From Anaerocolumna sp. MB42-C2 (GTDB lineage Bacteria; Bacillota; Clostridia; Lachnospirales; Lachnospiraceae): a stretch of 64,000 nt of DNA. Of the stretch, positions 33,107 through 42,241 are shown one piece after another; position 1 is the stretch's first letter; the number at the start of each line of letters is the position of its first letter. Made by a program: the position numbers and the translations under genes. The stretch spans positions 4,923,501-4,987,500 of the forward strand of contig NZ_CP133190.1 in NCBI RefSeq assembly GCF_030913705.1, written 5' to 3'. Below the pieces are notes generated by a model that searched no databases, had not been told where the DNA came from, and worked only from the letters and a program-made list of their open reading frames with translations.

Positions 33107-34762
33107 ATGAACAAATTAAAACCCAAATTGTTTTCAGTTTTGAAAACATACACCAAAGAACAGTTTGCGAAAGACATGGTTGCAGGTATTATAGTGGCTA
33201 TTATAGCCCTTCCTTTATCCATCGCTCTGGCTCTGGCATCCGGAGTGACACCGGAAAAAGGATTGTATACCGCAATCGTAGCCGGTTTTGTCATATCATT
33301 CTTAGGGGGCAGCCGAGTCCAGATTGCCGGTCCCACAGCAGCATTTGCTACCATAGTTGCCGGTATTGTAGCAGAAGATGGGATGGAGGGGCTCATAATA
33401 GCTACCATAATGGCAGGAATTATCTTAATCATCATTGGTTTGCTGCGGTTCGGAAGTATGATCCGTTTTATACCATATACCATTACAACAGGATTTACAT
33501 TTGGTATCGCAGTAACTATCTTTATCGGAGAAATAAAAGATTTTCTTGGATTAACTTTTCAAAATTCACCTGTGGAAACCCTGGAGAAAGTAAAAGCATG
33601 TTTTGAAAATATACATACAATTAATTATAGTGCATTTATTATTGGTATGATTTCCCTTGGTATATTAATTCTTTGGCCTAAAATAAATGGGAAAATTCCG
33701 GCCTCTTTCATTGCGGTAATCATAGCTTCTGTCCTTGTCAAGATTTTTTCTGTTCCGGTTAATACCATAGGCAGTTTATATGAATTATCAGCTAATCCAC
33801 CAACAATCCATATCCCCCAGTTTAGTTTAGGCACAATCCGTAATGTTATGCCGGATGCAGTTACCATAGCGATTTTAGCCGGTATTGAATCTTTGTTATC
33901 CTGCGTAGTTGCGGATGGAATGATCGGAAGCAGACATCGCTCCAATATGGAATTAATAGCTCAGGGTGCAGGTAATATCTGTTCCGGTTTATTTGGCGGG
34001 ATACCGGCAACCGGTGCTATTGCTAGAACTGCTGCCAATGTTAAGAACGGAGGACGAACCCCTATATCAGGTATGGTTCATGCAGTTATGTTATTGCTTA
34101 TCCTGGTTTTGCTTATGCCTTACGCGGCTCTGATACCTATGCCTGCTATTGCAGCTATTTTATTTATGGTTGCTTATAATATGAGCGGCTTAAGGGAATT
34201 TGCTGTATTATTAAAAAGGTCCCCTAAAAGTGATATCCTGGTTCTTGTGACAACCTTTGTATTAACCGTAGCGTTTGATCTGGTAGTTGCAATCGAAGCA
34301 GGAATTCTCCTTGCAGCCATATTATTTATGAAAAGGATGGCCGATGTTACCAAGGTTGAGAGCTGGCAGTATATAGAAGAGGAGAATGAAGAAGAGGATT
34401 TAAACGATACGGAAAACATAAGGTTGAAAAAAGTTCCAAGACATACTCTTGTATATGAAATTAACGGGCCTATGTTTTTTGGAGCTGCAGATAAATTTAT
34501 GAATATCTCTTTGGACTCACATATTAATGCGGTTATCTTACGTATGCGCAGTGTTCCGGCAATGGATGTAACAGCATTACATGCACTGGAAGAAATATTG
34601 ATAAAGTGCAAAAAAAAGCAGATAACTTTGATTTTATCCCATGTACAGGAACAACCTTTAAATATGATGCAGAAAGCAGGCTTTGCATCAAAAATCGGCA
34701 GCGGAAATTTCTGTGACAATATCGATATTGCTTTGGAAAGGGCGGCGGAAATTGCTTCCTGA
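33107..34762 (+). CDS. SulP family anion transporter with STAS domain
   Basis: A 551-residue SLC26/SulP transporter. The N-terminal membrane domain (about 20-420) has the family signature around ALASGVTPEKGLYTAIVAGFVISFLGGSRVQIAGPTAAF, and GLFGGIPATGAIARTAANVKNGGRTPISG. A cytoplasmic STAS domain occupies about 445-551 (RMRSVPAMDVTALHALEEI). Members carry sulfate, bicarbonate or dicarboxylates; the ion cannot be fixed here. GACATGGAGG precedes the start. Confidence 0.92.
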   Translation: MNKLKPKLFSVLKTYTKEQFAKDMVAGIIVAIIALPLSIALALASGVTPEKGLYTAIVAGFVISFLGGSRVQIAGPTAAFATIVAGIVAEDGMEGLIIATIMAGIILIIIGLLRFGSMIRFIPYTITTGFTFGIAVTIFIGEIKDFLGLTFQNSPVETLEKVKACFENIHTINYSAFIIGMISLGILILWPKINGKIPASFIAVIIASVLVKIFSVPVNTIGSLYELSANPPTIHIPQFSLGTIRNVMPDAVTIAILAGIESLLSCVVADGMIGSRHRSNMELIAQGAGNICSGLFGGIPATGAIARTAANVKNGGRTPISGMVHAVMLLLILVLLMPYAALIPMPAIAAILFMVAYNMSGLREFAVLLKRSPKSDILVLVTTFVLTVAFDLVVAIEAGILLAAILFMKRMADVTKVESWQYIEEENEEEDLNDTENIRLKKVPRHTLVYEINGPMFFGAADKFMNISLDSHINAVILRMRSVPAMDVTALHALEEILIKCKKKQITLILSHVQEQPLNMMQKAGFASKIGSGNFCDNIDIALERAAEIAS

Positions 34763-34778
34763 TAAAGAGGATAACACA

Positions 34779-34808
34779 TTGACAATCGCCTGCTTCTTTT
34801 GATATATT
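34779..34808 (+). promoter_or_regulatory. Promoter of nitroreductase gene
   Basis: TTGACA (34779-34784) and TATATT (34803-34808), 18-bp spacing, immediately after the SulP stop codon. Confidence 0.7.
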
Positions 34809-34870
34809 ATTAGGCATAGGGAATATCTCCCATTTGTATATCTTAGCATAAAATTTAAAGGAGGTATTAT

Positions 34871-35383
34871 ATGGAAGAAATCTTTAATCGAAGAAGTGTG
34901 AGGAAATTTCAGGACAGACCCGTGGAAGATGAGAAAATCGATAGATTACTTCATGCGGCTATGCAGGCACCATCAGCAGGAAATCAGCAGCCCTGGGAAT
35001 TTATCGTTGTGAGGGATAAAGAGGTATTAAGTCAACTTTCTCTTATGACACCTTATTCGAAACCGGCAGCGGGTTCTGCAGTAACTTTTATACTATTAGC
35101 AAATTGTAAAGATTTAAGACATCCGACTTTCTGGCAGCAGGACATGAGTGCCGCCATGGAGAATATTCTGCTGGAAGCCGTACACTTAGAGCTAGGTGCA
35201 GTTTGGATGGGTGTTGCAACAAATGAATCCGCTGAAAAATTTCTAAAAGAAATGTACCATTTCCCGGAATATATTAAACCGTTTGCTTTGGTCTCAGCAG
35301 GATATCCAGATAACCAGAAAAATGATTTCCTAGATCGTTACAGGCCGGAAAAAGTACATTATGAGACTTGGAGCAATGGATGA
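34871..35383 (+). CDS. Nitroreductase family protein
   Basis: A 170-residue FMN-dependent nitroreductase. The N-terminal FMN phosphate motif RRSVRKFQDRPVED, APSAGNQQPWEFIVV and the C-terminal YPDNQKNDFLDRYRPEKVH are typical. It dimerises and reduces nitro compounds, quinones or flavins with NAD(P)H. It has its own promoter and AAAGGAGG site. A monooxygenase-like gene follows 101 bp later. Confidence 0.9.
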   Translation: MEEIFNRRSVRKFQDRPVEDEKIDRLLHAAMQAPSAGNQQPWEFIVVRDKEVLSQLSLMTPYSKPAAGSAVTFILLANCKDLRHPTFWQQDMSAAMENILLEAVHLELGAVWMGVATNESAEKFLKEMYHFPEYIKPFALVSAGYPDNQKNDFLDRYRPEKVHYETWSNG

Positions 35384-35484
35384 TTCTTATGAAAAATTAC
35401 TTGAATTAAGGAACAAATGAATGGAGCAAATTAAAAGAACTGTGTAGAAATTAGCAGAAACTAAAAGAAAGAATGGTGTAAAAG

Positions 35485-35775
35485 ATGATTAAAATAGTAG
35501 CTAAAAATTACGTGAAAGCAGACAAAGTAAAAGACTATATTGAATTAGCCAAAAAATTAGTAATAGCGACTAATGATAAAGATGCAGGATGTGTGCATTA
35601 CCAGTTATATCAGGACACAAAAGATCCTCAGGTACTGACTTTCTTAGAGGAATGGGAAAGTGAGGAACATTTAAAACAGCATATGGAAGCAGAACACTTT
35701 AAAGAAATGGTTCCAGCTTTATCCAAATTCCAGGAAAAACCAGGGGAACTGAATATTTACCGGGTAGCTGAATAA
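35485..35775 (+). CDS. Antibiotic biosynthesis monooxygenase (ABM) domain protein
   Basis: A 96-residue YgiN-type ABM protein with the dimeric ferredoxin-like fold: YVKADKVKDYIELAKKLV, CVHYQLYQDTKDPQVLTFLEEWESEEHLKQHMEAEHF. Such proteins act as quinol monooxygenases or cofactor-free oxygenases, or as stress proteins in anaerobes. The strong H/E pattern is complete. It may pair with the nitroreductase in quinone or electrophile stress. Confidence 0.88.
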   Translation: MIKIVAKNYVKADKVKDYIELAKKLVIATNDKDAGCVHYQLYQDTKDPQVLTFLEEWESEEHLKQHMEAEHFKEMVPALSKFQEKPGELNIYRVAE

Positions 35776-35794
35776 GATTCAGTTTTATTTTTAA

Positions 35795-35878
35795 GGGACT
35801 GCCGCAAAATTCTTAGAGTGATGAACTTGTCAAAGTGCAAGGTTACTAATCGAAAGATTTCGCGGCAGTCCTATACTT
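35795..35878. terminator. Long hairpin / terminator
   Basis: GGGACTGCCGC (35795-35805) pairs with GCGGCAGTCC (35862-35871) over a loop of about 55 nt, followed by TATACTTTTT. It probably ends the ABM transcript; the long loop makes a small palindromic insertion possible. Confidence 0.6.
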
Positions 35879-35988
35879 TTTATAATAAACAGAATAACCG
35901 GCATAGCCTAGTTTATTACGGTTATATAAAAGCTGATAATTGTAAATTAATAGAGAATTGGCAGGTAATCCTGATAGGAGGAACATAA

Positions 35989-36606
35989 ATGGTTAATAAA
36001 TTTCCATTAATAGAAACGGCGGAACAGGAATTATTAGCTGCCGGACGTATGAATCCTGGCTTATGGATCGGCCACTCCAGATATGTGGCAGCGGCCTGCA
36101 AAAATATAGCGGAACACTGTGATACGCTGAATACGGAAAAAGCTTATATACTGGGCCTTTTACATGACATTGGGAGAAGAGTTGGCATTGTTTCCGAGAA
36201 ACATCTTCTGGAGGGCTATAAGTTTTGTATGTCTAAAGGCTGGGAGGATGTTGCACAGATATGCATCACTCATTCTTTTATGATACAGGATATTAAAACT
36301 GCAATCGGGAAATGGGATGTTACGGAAGAAGACTATAATTTTATAAATAAGTTTTTAGCTTCTATTCAGTACAGTGACTACGATAAACTTGTCCAGTTGT
36401 GTGACAGTCTTGCACTTTCTACAGGATTTTGCATACTTGAAAAGCGGTTTGTTGACGTAACAAGGCGATATGGTGTGAATGAATATACAGTGGCAAGATG
36501 GAATGCCGTTATAGGAATTAAAGAATATTTTGAAAATCTAATCGGATGTTCAATTTATGATGTTTTACCCGGAGTCAGGGAAAATACTTTTGAAGCGAAA
36601 TATTAA
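35989..36606 (+). CDS. HD domain protein
   Basis: A 205-residue HD-superfamily protein. The metal motif is His29 (GHSRYVA), His59-Asp60 (LGLLHDIGRR) and a C-terminal Asp (YSDYDKLVQLCDSLAL). It is a phosphohydrolase, of a group probably acting on nucleotides; no partner domain helps to specify it. GATAGGAGG precedes the start. Monocistronic. Confidence 0.85.
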   Translation: MVNKFPLIETAEQELLAAGRMNPGLWIGHSRYVAAACKNIAEHCDTLNTEKAYILGLLHDIGRRVGIVSEKHLLEGYKFCMSKGWEDVAQICITHSFMIQDIKTAIGKWDVTEEDYNFINKFLASIQYSDYDKLVQLCDSLALSTGFCILEKRFVDVTRRYGVNEYTVARWNAVIGIKEYFENLIGCSIYDVLPGVRENTFEAKY

Positions 36607-36763
36607 ATATAATATAAAAAGAGCGAAGATACAATAACCGATATTAACCTCTGCTTTGTTCTTAACTTAGGCTGACTATTTTAGTATAGGAATAGTTTAA
36701 TAAGATAATTGATAATTCTATAGTATATAAGAGAATAAATTATGAAAAGGAGTAAGACAGAAT

Positions 36764-37687
36764 ATGAATACAGAACTAAAGTTTAATAGTAACGGAACTT
36801 TTAAGATATTACAGTTTACCGATATTCATTATTCTAATGATAATGAGCTGGATCATGGTACTACAAAACTGATGGAACAGATACTAAAAGCAGAAAAACC
36901 AGATTTTATTATGATAACCGGAGATACTGTATATGGTCCTGATAATATCAGTTTGTTAAGTAAAGCTTTATTACCGGTTACAGATGCAGGTGTTCCGTGG
37001 AGTTTTACTTTCGGTAACCATGATACGGAAGAAGGAGCAGGATATGACAAACTTTTTGATGCTTTTACCAGACTCTCGAATTGTGCGGCATTCAATGCGG
37101 ATGATTCAATCAGTGGTATGGGAAATCATTACCTGGAGGTAAAGGACTGGGAGGATAACACGAAATGGCTTTTGTTCGGAATAGATTCGGGAGCGTATAA
37201 TCAGCTGCCGCAGGTTGAGGGTTATGATTATGTAAAAGATAGCCAAATTCACTGGTATAAGAAAGTGGTACAGGAGTTTGAAAAAAAGGCAGACAATTTT
37301 TCCGCGCTGGTTTTTATGCATATCGCGTTACCGGAATATAACGAGGTTTGGGATACGAGAATCTGTTATGGAGATAAGAGAGAAGAAGTTTGCGCTCCTA
37401 AGATTAATTCGGGTTTTTTTACGGCTATGTTGGAAACAGGTCATACTAAGGCAGTGTTTGTGGGTCATGACCATATTAATGATTACATAGGAGATTTATA
37501 TGGTATTTTATTAGGGTACGGAAGGGCGACCGGTTATAATACTTATGGACAGGAGGGCTATTTAAGAGGAGCAAGGATTATTGTACTGAATGAGAACAAT
37601 ACCGAGTCCTTTCAGACTTATATACGACTGGAGGATGGGATAGTCTTACAGGAACAAATGATACACCAGCCTGAAAAACAACGGTAG
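36764..37687 (+). CDS. Calcineurin-like metallophosphoesterase
   Basis: A 307-residue metallophosphoesterase. Metal motifs run in order: FTDIHYS (Asp20, His22), GDTVYG (about 54), GNHDTEEG (about 85), HIALPEYNE (His) and GHDHINDY (about 228). There is no signal peptide, so it is cytoplasmic. The layout resembles DcpB/PhoD-unrelated purple-type bacterial phosphodiesterases; the substrate is unknown. AAAGGAG precedes the start. It lies before the PfkB-GH4-GH125 genes, separated by a hairpin. Confidence 0.88.
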   Translation: MNTELKFNSNGTFKILQFTDIHYSNDNELDHGTTKLMEQILKAEKPDFIMITGDTVYGPDNISLLSKALLPVTDAGVPWSFTFGNHDTEEGAGYDKLFDAFTRLSNCAAFNADDSISGMGNHYLEVKDWEDNTKWLLFGIDSGAYNQLPQVEGYDYVKDSQIHWYKKVVQEFEKKADNFSALVFMHIALPEYNEVWDTRICYGDKREEVCAPKINSGFFTAMLETGHTKAVFVGHDHINDYIGDLYGILLGYGRATGYNTYGQEGYLRGARIIVLNENNTESFQTYIRLEDGIVLQEQMIHQPEKQR

Positions 37688-37782
37688 TTGCCTGATAATA
37701 CTTTAATGATAATTATATAAACCATACCGGATCAGCGTTCCTTTTGCCAGACAATCCGTTTGATCAGAAGTATTTTGCCCAA

Positions 37783-37806
37783 GGTGCCACAACCGGTGTG
37801 GCAAAA
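37783..37806. terminator. Hairpin after phosphoesterase gene
   Basis: GTGCCAC-AACCG-GTGTGGCA forms a compact GC-rich hairpin flanked by TTTTGCC/GGCAAAA. There is no T-run on the plus strand. It marks the boundary before the sugar operon; the rest of 37688-37966 shows no gene. Confidence 0.5.
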
Positions 37807-37966
37807 GCTTAATAAATTTCACGAAAAGACTTGTTAATTATACAAAATAATATAAAATATAAGAATAAGTTTATGTCCGTTTGATATTTGTCTGTATTTT
37901 CTGTAAATCAGTCAACATTCAGGCGGCCAGCCCAGTGGCACAGGAAAATCGAAAGGGTGTAAGCAG

Positions 37967-38914
37967 ATGGCAGATAATAAATGGGATGCTTTTATTTATG
38001 GTGATGTTAATGTGGATATTGTAATTCCGGGCGTAGAACACTTTCCTCTGCCCGGACAGGAAGATGTCGTAGATATTATGAATACTTATGTAGGCGGCGG
38101 AGCGGCGCTTTTTACATTAGGACTTGGAAAGCTTGGACTTAATCCTGTATTTCAGGGCACCATCGGAGATGACTGTTATGGAAAGTTTATAATGGAGGAA
38201 TTAAAAAAAACCAATACGGATTGTTCTTTAATAAGCGTCAGCAGGGATAACAAAACGGGAATCTCCATCAGTTTTACCAATGAAAAAGAACGCTCTTTTT
38301 TAACTTACCGGGGTACTAATGCGGAAATCAATCTTAATTCCATCAAATTAGATAAGGTACAAAAATCAAGACATATACATTTAACCGGATATGAAGGTAA
38401 TATTAACCATAATAAATATTTACAATTACTGAAAAAAGTGAGAAAGTTGAATGAAGTTACGATTTCTTTTGACGTAGGCTGGGACAGTACGGGAGAATGG
38501 TATAAGGGAATTTATGAATTATTTCCCTATATTAATGTTTTATTTATGAATGAAACGGAAGCAATTCATTACGGAAGAAAAGACAGTGCCCTAGAGGTTA
38601 TACAGGATTTCTCCGGGTATTGCGAGATTGCCGTTGCGAAACTGGGTAAGAAAGGAGCTATTGCATGCTCAAAGGGAAAGGATTATACAGCGGATTCCTA
38701 CCCGGTTACAGCGGTTGATACTACCGGTGCCGGTGATTCATTTAATGCAGGATTTATCTACGGGTACTTAAAAGGTAAAGATATTATGGATTGTTTAAAA
38801 TACGGAAATGGCTGCGGAGCTTTATCCGTTACGAAGTTAGGCGGTAATACGGGCTTTCCTGTTGAAGATGAATTATTGAGGTTCATTAAAAAACAGGAGG
38901 AAAGGTTGGGGTAA
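37967..38914 (+). CDS. PfkB family carbohydrate kinase
   Basis: A 315-residue ribokinase-type kinase. The N-terminal GDVNVDIVIPGVEHFPLPGQEDVV and the two-glycine YVGGGAALF region bind the sugar; the C-terminal signature DTTGAGDSFNAGF holds catalytic Asp257. It phosphorylates a sugar or nucleoside with ATP in the cytoplasm. Its gene ends 2 bp before the GH4 gene, so the pair acts together, presumably phosphorylating the sugar released or needed by the GH4/GH125 enzymes. Confidence 0.88.
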   Translation: MADNKWDAFIYGDVNVDIVIPGVEHFPLPGQEDVVDIMNTYVGGGAALFTLGLGKLGLNPVFQGTIGDDCYGKFIMEELKKTNTDCSLISVSRDNKTGISISFTNEKERSFLTYRGTNAEINLNSIKLDKVQKSRHIHLTGYEGNINHNKYLQLLKKVRKLNEVTISFDVGWDSTGEWYKGIYELFPYINVLFMNETEAIHYGRKDSALEVIQDFSGYCEIAVAKLGKKGAIACSKGKDYTADSYPVTAVDTTGAGDSFNAGFIYGYLKGKDIMDCLKYGNGCGALSVTKLGGNTGFPVEDELLRFIKKQEERLG

Positions 38915-38916
38915 AT

Positions 38917-40272
38917 TTGAAGATAACAGTGATAGGCGGAGCAGGAGTAAGGACAGTTATTTTTATCAACGGTCTGCTTAACCGTTATAAAGCGTTAAAG
39001 ATAGATAAAGTAGCTCTGTATGATATCAATCAGGAGAAGTTACAGATAATCGGTAAATTATGTAAACATGTAATTAATCGTAACAATAAAGATCTTAAGC
39101 TGGAAACGGCTGACAATGCTATAGATGCAATCAAAGGTGCGGATTATGTTGTAACTACACTCAGAGTAGGCGGGGACCATTCCAGAGTAGTGGATGAGAC
39201 CATAGCTCTTAAAAACGGAGTGATAGGGCAGGAAACCACAGGTGTGGGCGGCTTTTCCATGGCAGTACGTACGGTTCCGGTTCTGATTGAATACTGCGAA
39301 TTAATTAAGGAGTATGCACCGAATGCCTGGATCTTTAATTTCACTAATCCATCCGGTCTGGTTACCCAGGCCTTAAGAAATGCCGGATACGATAAGATTA
39401 TCGGCATCTGCGATGCACCCAGCAGTACGAAATTCCGAATGGCGAAACACCTTAATGTAGAAGAGAAAGATCTATACGTAGAATTCTTTGGATTAAATCA
39501 CCTATCTTGGATACGCAGCGTAAAAAATACCGGAACGGAAATATTACCGGATTTATTAAAAGACGATGAATTCTTAAATGATATTCAGGAATTTTCCATG
39601 TTCGATCCGGAATTACTTCGTTCTATTGGTTTTTTGCCTAATGAATATTTATATTATTATTATCATAGAGAAAAAGCTCTTGGGAATATCTTAAAATCCG
39701 GGGCCACCAGGGGGAAAACCATTGAAGAGGTGAATATCCGGATGATGGGTGAACTAAAATCCATGGATATGGAGGCCGATCCGGAGGGAGCTTTACAGAT
39801 CTTTTTATATTATATGGCGGTACGTGAAAATTCCTACATGAGTATCGAAACCGGAAGTGATAAGAGAGAAGTAATTGAAAAAGGTAATCTTAAAGTACCG
39901 GATGGTATGGGTTATGCCGGAGTCATGTTAGACTGTATCGAAGGACTGCAAAGTGAAGAGGGTAATTACCTGGTATTATCTGTTCAAAATAATGGCTGTA
40001 TAACAGGGCTTGAGGATGAGGATGTCATAGAAGTTACCTGTAAGGTATCCAAAGCAGGTATAGAGCCGATACCAATCGGAGAAGTTCCGGAATCCAATTA
40101 TCTGTTGATTCGTTTAATAAAATTATATGAAAAACTTACAGTTCAGGCAATTAAAACTAAATCAAAAGAGAAAGCGATACAAGCACTTACCCTACATCCT
40201 CTCATTAACTCTTATTCCTTAGCGAAAGAACTGGTAGAGCAATATGATGAAGCCTATGGAGGAATCTTTTAA
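38917..40272 (+). CDS. Glycoside hydrolase family 4 (6-phospho-glucosidase-like)
   Basis: A 451-residue GH4 enzyme, which uses NAD+ and a divalent metal in a redox-elimination mechanism. It starts at TTG (AGGAGGAAAGG upstream), supported by the canonical N-terminus MKITVIGGAGVRTVIFINGL (Rossmann loop). NFTNPSG (141-147), Cys165 (GICDAPSS) and Asn194-His195 (GLNHLSW) are the metal and substrate motifs. The profile is closest to 6-phospho-beta-glucosidases, but GH4 specificity varies. It is coupled to the PfkB kinase. Confidence 0.9.
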   Translation: MKITVIGGAGVRTVIFINGLLNRYKALKIDKVALYDINQEKLQIIGKLCKHVINRNNKDLKLETADNAIDAIKGADYVVTTLRVGGDHSRVVDETIALKNGVIGQETTGVGGFSMAVRTVPVLIEYCELIKEYAPNAWIFNFTNPSGLVTQALRNAGYDKIIGICDAPSSTKFRMAKHLNVEEKDLYVEFFGLNHLSWIRSVKNTGTEILPDLLKDDEFLNDIQEFSMFDPELLRSIGFLPNEYLYYYYHREKALGNILKSGATRGKTIEEVNIRMMGELKSMDMEADPEGALQIFLYYMAVRENSYMSIETGSDKREVIEKGNLKVPDGMGYAGVMLDCIEGLQSEEGNYLVLSVQNNGCITGLEDEDVIEVTCKVSKAGIEPIPIGEVPESNYLLIRLIKLYEKLTVQAIKTKSKEKAIQALTLHPLINSYSLAKELVEQYDEAYGGIF

Positions 40273-40295
40273 AAAAGAACGAGGTTTCAGGAAAT

Positions 40296-40331
40296 AAAGC
40301 GGATTGAAATATCCGCTTTTAAATTTTTTTT
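40296..40331 (+). terminator. Terminator-like hairpin between GH4 and GH125
   Basis: AAAGCGGAT and ATCCGCTTT pair over a short loop and are followed by AAATTTTTTTT. It should end or attenuate the kinase-GH4 transcript; GH125 starts 16 bp later with GGAGG. Confidence 0.8.
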
Positions 40332-40346
40332 GGAGGTATATAAAAT

Positions 40347-41633
40347 ATGAAGTTGGAAGAGAAACAGCTTGAACTAAGTCAGGCAGTGGAAGAGATAGCG
40401 GAAAAAATAGCTGTTAAATTTAAAGACAATAAGAAGTTATACGAGACATTTAAGAATTGTTTTGTAAGTACGGCAAAAACCACAACTAAGTTTTTAGATA
40501 ACGGAGAAGCCTTTGTATTCACAGGGGATATTGCTGCCATGTGGCTTAGAGATTCCTCGGCCCAGGTTGTTCATTATCTTCCGTTTATAAAAGATTATGA
40601 GATTATTGGAGATTTAGTGCGGGGTTTAATAAAAAGGCAGATGCGATGTATTTTGATTGATCCCTATGCCAACGCTTTTAATGAAGAAGCCAACGGAAAT
40701 TGCTGGGATGTGGATATAACGGAGTCAACACCCTGGGATTGGGAGAGAAAATATGAAGTGGATTCCTTGTGTTATCCTATATGGCTCTTGCACGAATATT
40801 GGTCTATATTAAAGGATAAAAGCATTTTTACAGAGGAAGTTAAGCAGGTATGCGGATTAATTATGAAACAATGGAAAAAGGAACAGAATCATGATAAGAA
40901 CTCCGAATATTCCTTTATAAGACTTAATTGTCCTGAATCTGACACCCTTACCAGAGAGGGACGGGGGGAACCAACCGGTTACACCGGAATGACCTGGTCA
41001 GGATTCCGTCCCAGTGATGATGCCTGTAAATATGGTTATCTCATCCCTTCTAATATGTTTGCAGCAGTAGTACTTGGATATATTGAGGAATTTGCAGCGG
41101 ACATTTTTATGGATTCTGTGATGAAAGAGCAGGCAGCTGGTTTAAAAAATGACATCCAAATGGGAATCAGAAATTACGGAATCGTTCAAGATAAAGATTT
41201 TGGGGATATTTATGCTTATGAAACAGATGGATTCGGTAATTATAATCTGATGGATGATGCTAACGTACCCAGTCTGTTATCACTTCCCTGGCTTAAATAT
41301 ACGGATGTCTCAGATGAAATATATCAGAATACCAGACAGTTTATATTAAGTAAAAAGAATCCTTATTATTTTGAGGGTACAAGTGCAAAAGGAATTGGAA
41401 GTCCCCATACTCCGGATCAGTATATCTGGCATATAGCCCTTACCATGCAGGGGTTAACCGCTGACACAAAAGCTGAAAAAGAAAGTATATTGGAAGTTTT
41501 ACTTAATACGGATGGAGGTAAACAGGTTATGCATGAGGGCTTTTACTGTAATAACCCTGAGAAATTTACCAGGGAATGGTTCGCATGGGCGAATTCCTTA
41601 TTCGCTTTATTTGTAATGGAAATAAATAATTAG
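40347..41633 (+). CDS. Glycoside hydrolase family 125 (exo-alpha-1,6-mannosidase)
   Basis: A 428-residue GH125 enzyme of usual length and without signal peptide, so intracellular. Typical segments are [19 protein letters not shown] (about 57-72), [56 protein letters not shown] and the C-terminal [27 protein letters not shown]. Family knowledge: inverting exo-alpha-1,6-mannosidases acting on N-glycan mannose branches. With the GH4 and kinase genes it suggests use of mannose-containing oligosaccharides. Confidence 0.92.
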   Translation: MKLEEKQLELSQAVEEIAEKIAVKFKDNKKLYETFKNCFVSTAKTTTKFLDNGEAFVFTGDIAAMWLRDSSAQVVHYLPFIKDYEIIGDLVRGLIKRQMRCILIDPYANAFNEEANGNCWDVDITESTPWDWERKYEVDSLCYPIWLLHEYWSILKDKSIFTEEVKQVCGLIMKQWKKEQNHDKNSEYSFIRLNCPESDTLTREGRGEPTGYTGMTWSGFRPSDDACKYGYLIPSNMFAAVVLGYIEEFAADIFMDSVMKEQAAGLKNDIQMGIRNYGIVQDKDFGDIYAYETDGFGNYNLMDDANVPSLLSLPWLKYTDVSDEIYQNTRQFILSKKNPYYFEGTSAKGIGSPHTPDQYIWHIALTMQGLTADTKAEKESILEVLLNTDGGKQVMHEGFYCNNPEKFTREWFAWANSLFALFVMEINN

Positions 41634-41699
41634 AACCCTGGAATATAAGTTTAGGGCTAAAAATAATTTTTTACTTGATATTATAGGAGCTTGGATTTT

Positions 41700-42200
41700 A
41701 TGAATGTTTATGAGACTGCAATACCTGATTTCAAAATCAGGGCAGCGAAAGAAAAGGATGTTAACTTAATCTTAAATTTTATTAAGGAATTGGCAGAATA
41801 TGAAAAATTATCTAAGGAAGTAGTTGCTGATGAAGATATTCTCTATGAATCTCTATTTGTAAAACGTCAGGCAGAGGTAATTATTGGAGAATATAAAAAT
41901 ATACCTGTAGGTTTTGCTTTATATTTTCATAACTTTTCTACTTTTTTAGGCAAGGCGAATTTGTATCTGGAAGATTTGTATATCAAGGATAAATATCGCG
42001 GTTTGGGTTTAGGCAAAGCAATGTTTGGGTGTTTAGGTAAGATATGTTTAGAACGTGGATGCGGTCGTTTGGACTGGTGGTGCCTTGACTGGAACAAATC
42101 ATCTATCCGTTTTTATGAAAAGATGGGTGCAAAAGCCATGTCTGATTGGACCGTATACCGTGTGGATGGACAGGCATTGATAGATTTATCTAGTCAATAA
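41700..42200 (+). CDS. GNAT acetyltransferase (SSAT-like)
   Basis: A 166-residue acetyltransferase. The start at 41700 has AGGAG at ten bases; the TTG at 41691 is too close to it. The layout IRAAKEKDVNLILNFIKELAEYEKLSKEV, LYLEDLYIKDKYRGLGLGKAMFG (acetyl-CoA loop RGLGLGK) and RLDWWCLDWNKSSIRFYEKMGA is that of diamine/polyamine N-acetyltransferases related to SSAT. It probably acetylates a small amine. It lies between GH125 and the radical SAM gene. Confidence 0.88.
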   Translation: MNVYETAIPDFKIRAAKEKDVNLILNFIKELAEYEKLSKEVVADEDILYESLFVKRQAEVIIGEYKNIPVGFALYFHNFSTFLGKANLYLEDLYIKDKYRGLGLGKAMFGCLGKICLERGCGRLDWWCLDWNKSSIRFYEKMGAKAMSDWTVYRVDGQALIDLSSQ

Positions 42201-42241
42201 TTGATATACGTAAGAAAACGAACTGGGGCGAGGAAAGATCT

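Noticed and set aside
33091-33606. 171-codon open frame on the plus strand
   Set aside because: It overlaps the SulP gene in another frame, and its composition (Arg/Ser/His/Tyr-rich) is that of an out-of-frame translation.
34174-34785. 203-codon minus-strand frame
   Set aside because: Lies fully opposite the SulP gene with Ser/Ile/Cys-rich shadow composition and no ribosome site.
35795-35872. Insertion-sequence remnant from the GGGACTGCCGC inverted repeat
   Set aside because: Only about 77 bp with no coding remnant and a T-rich tail; a terminator explains it better, although the long loop is odd.
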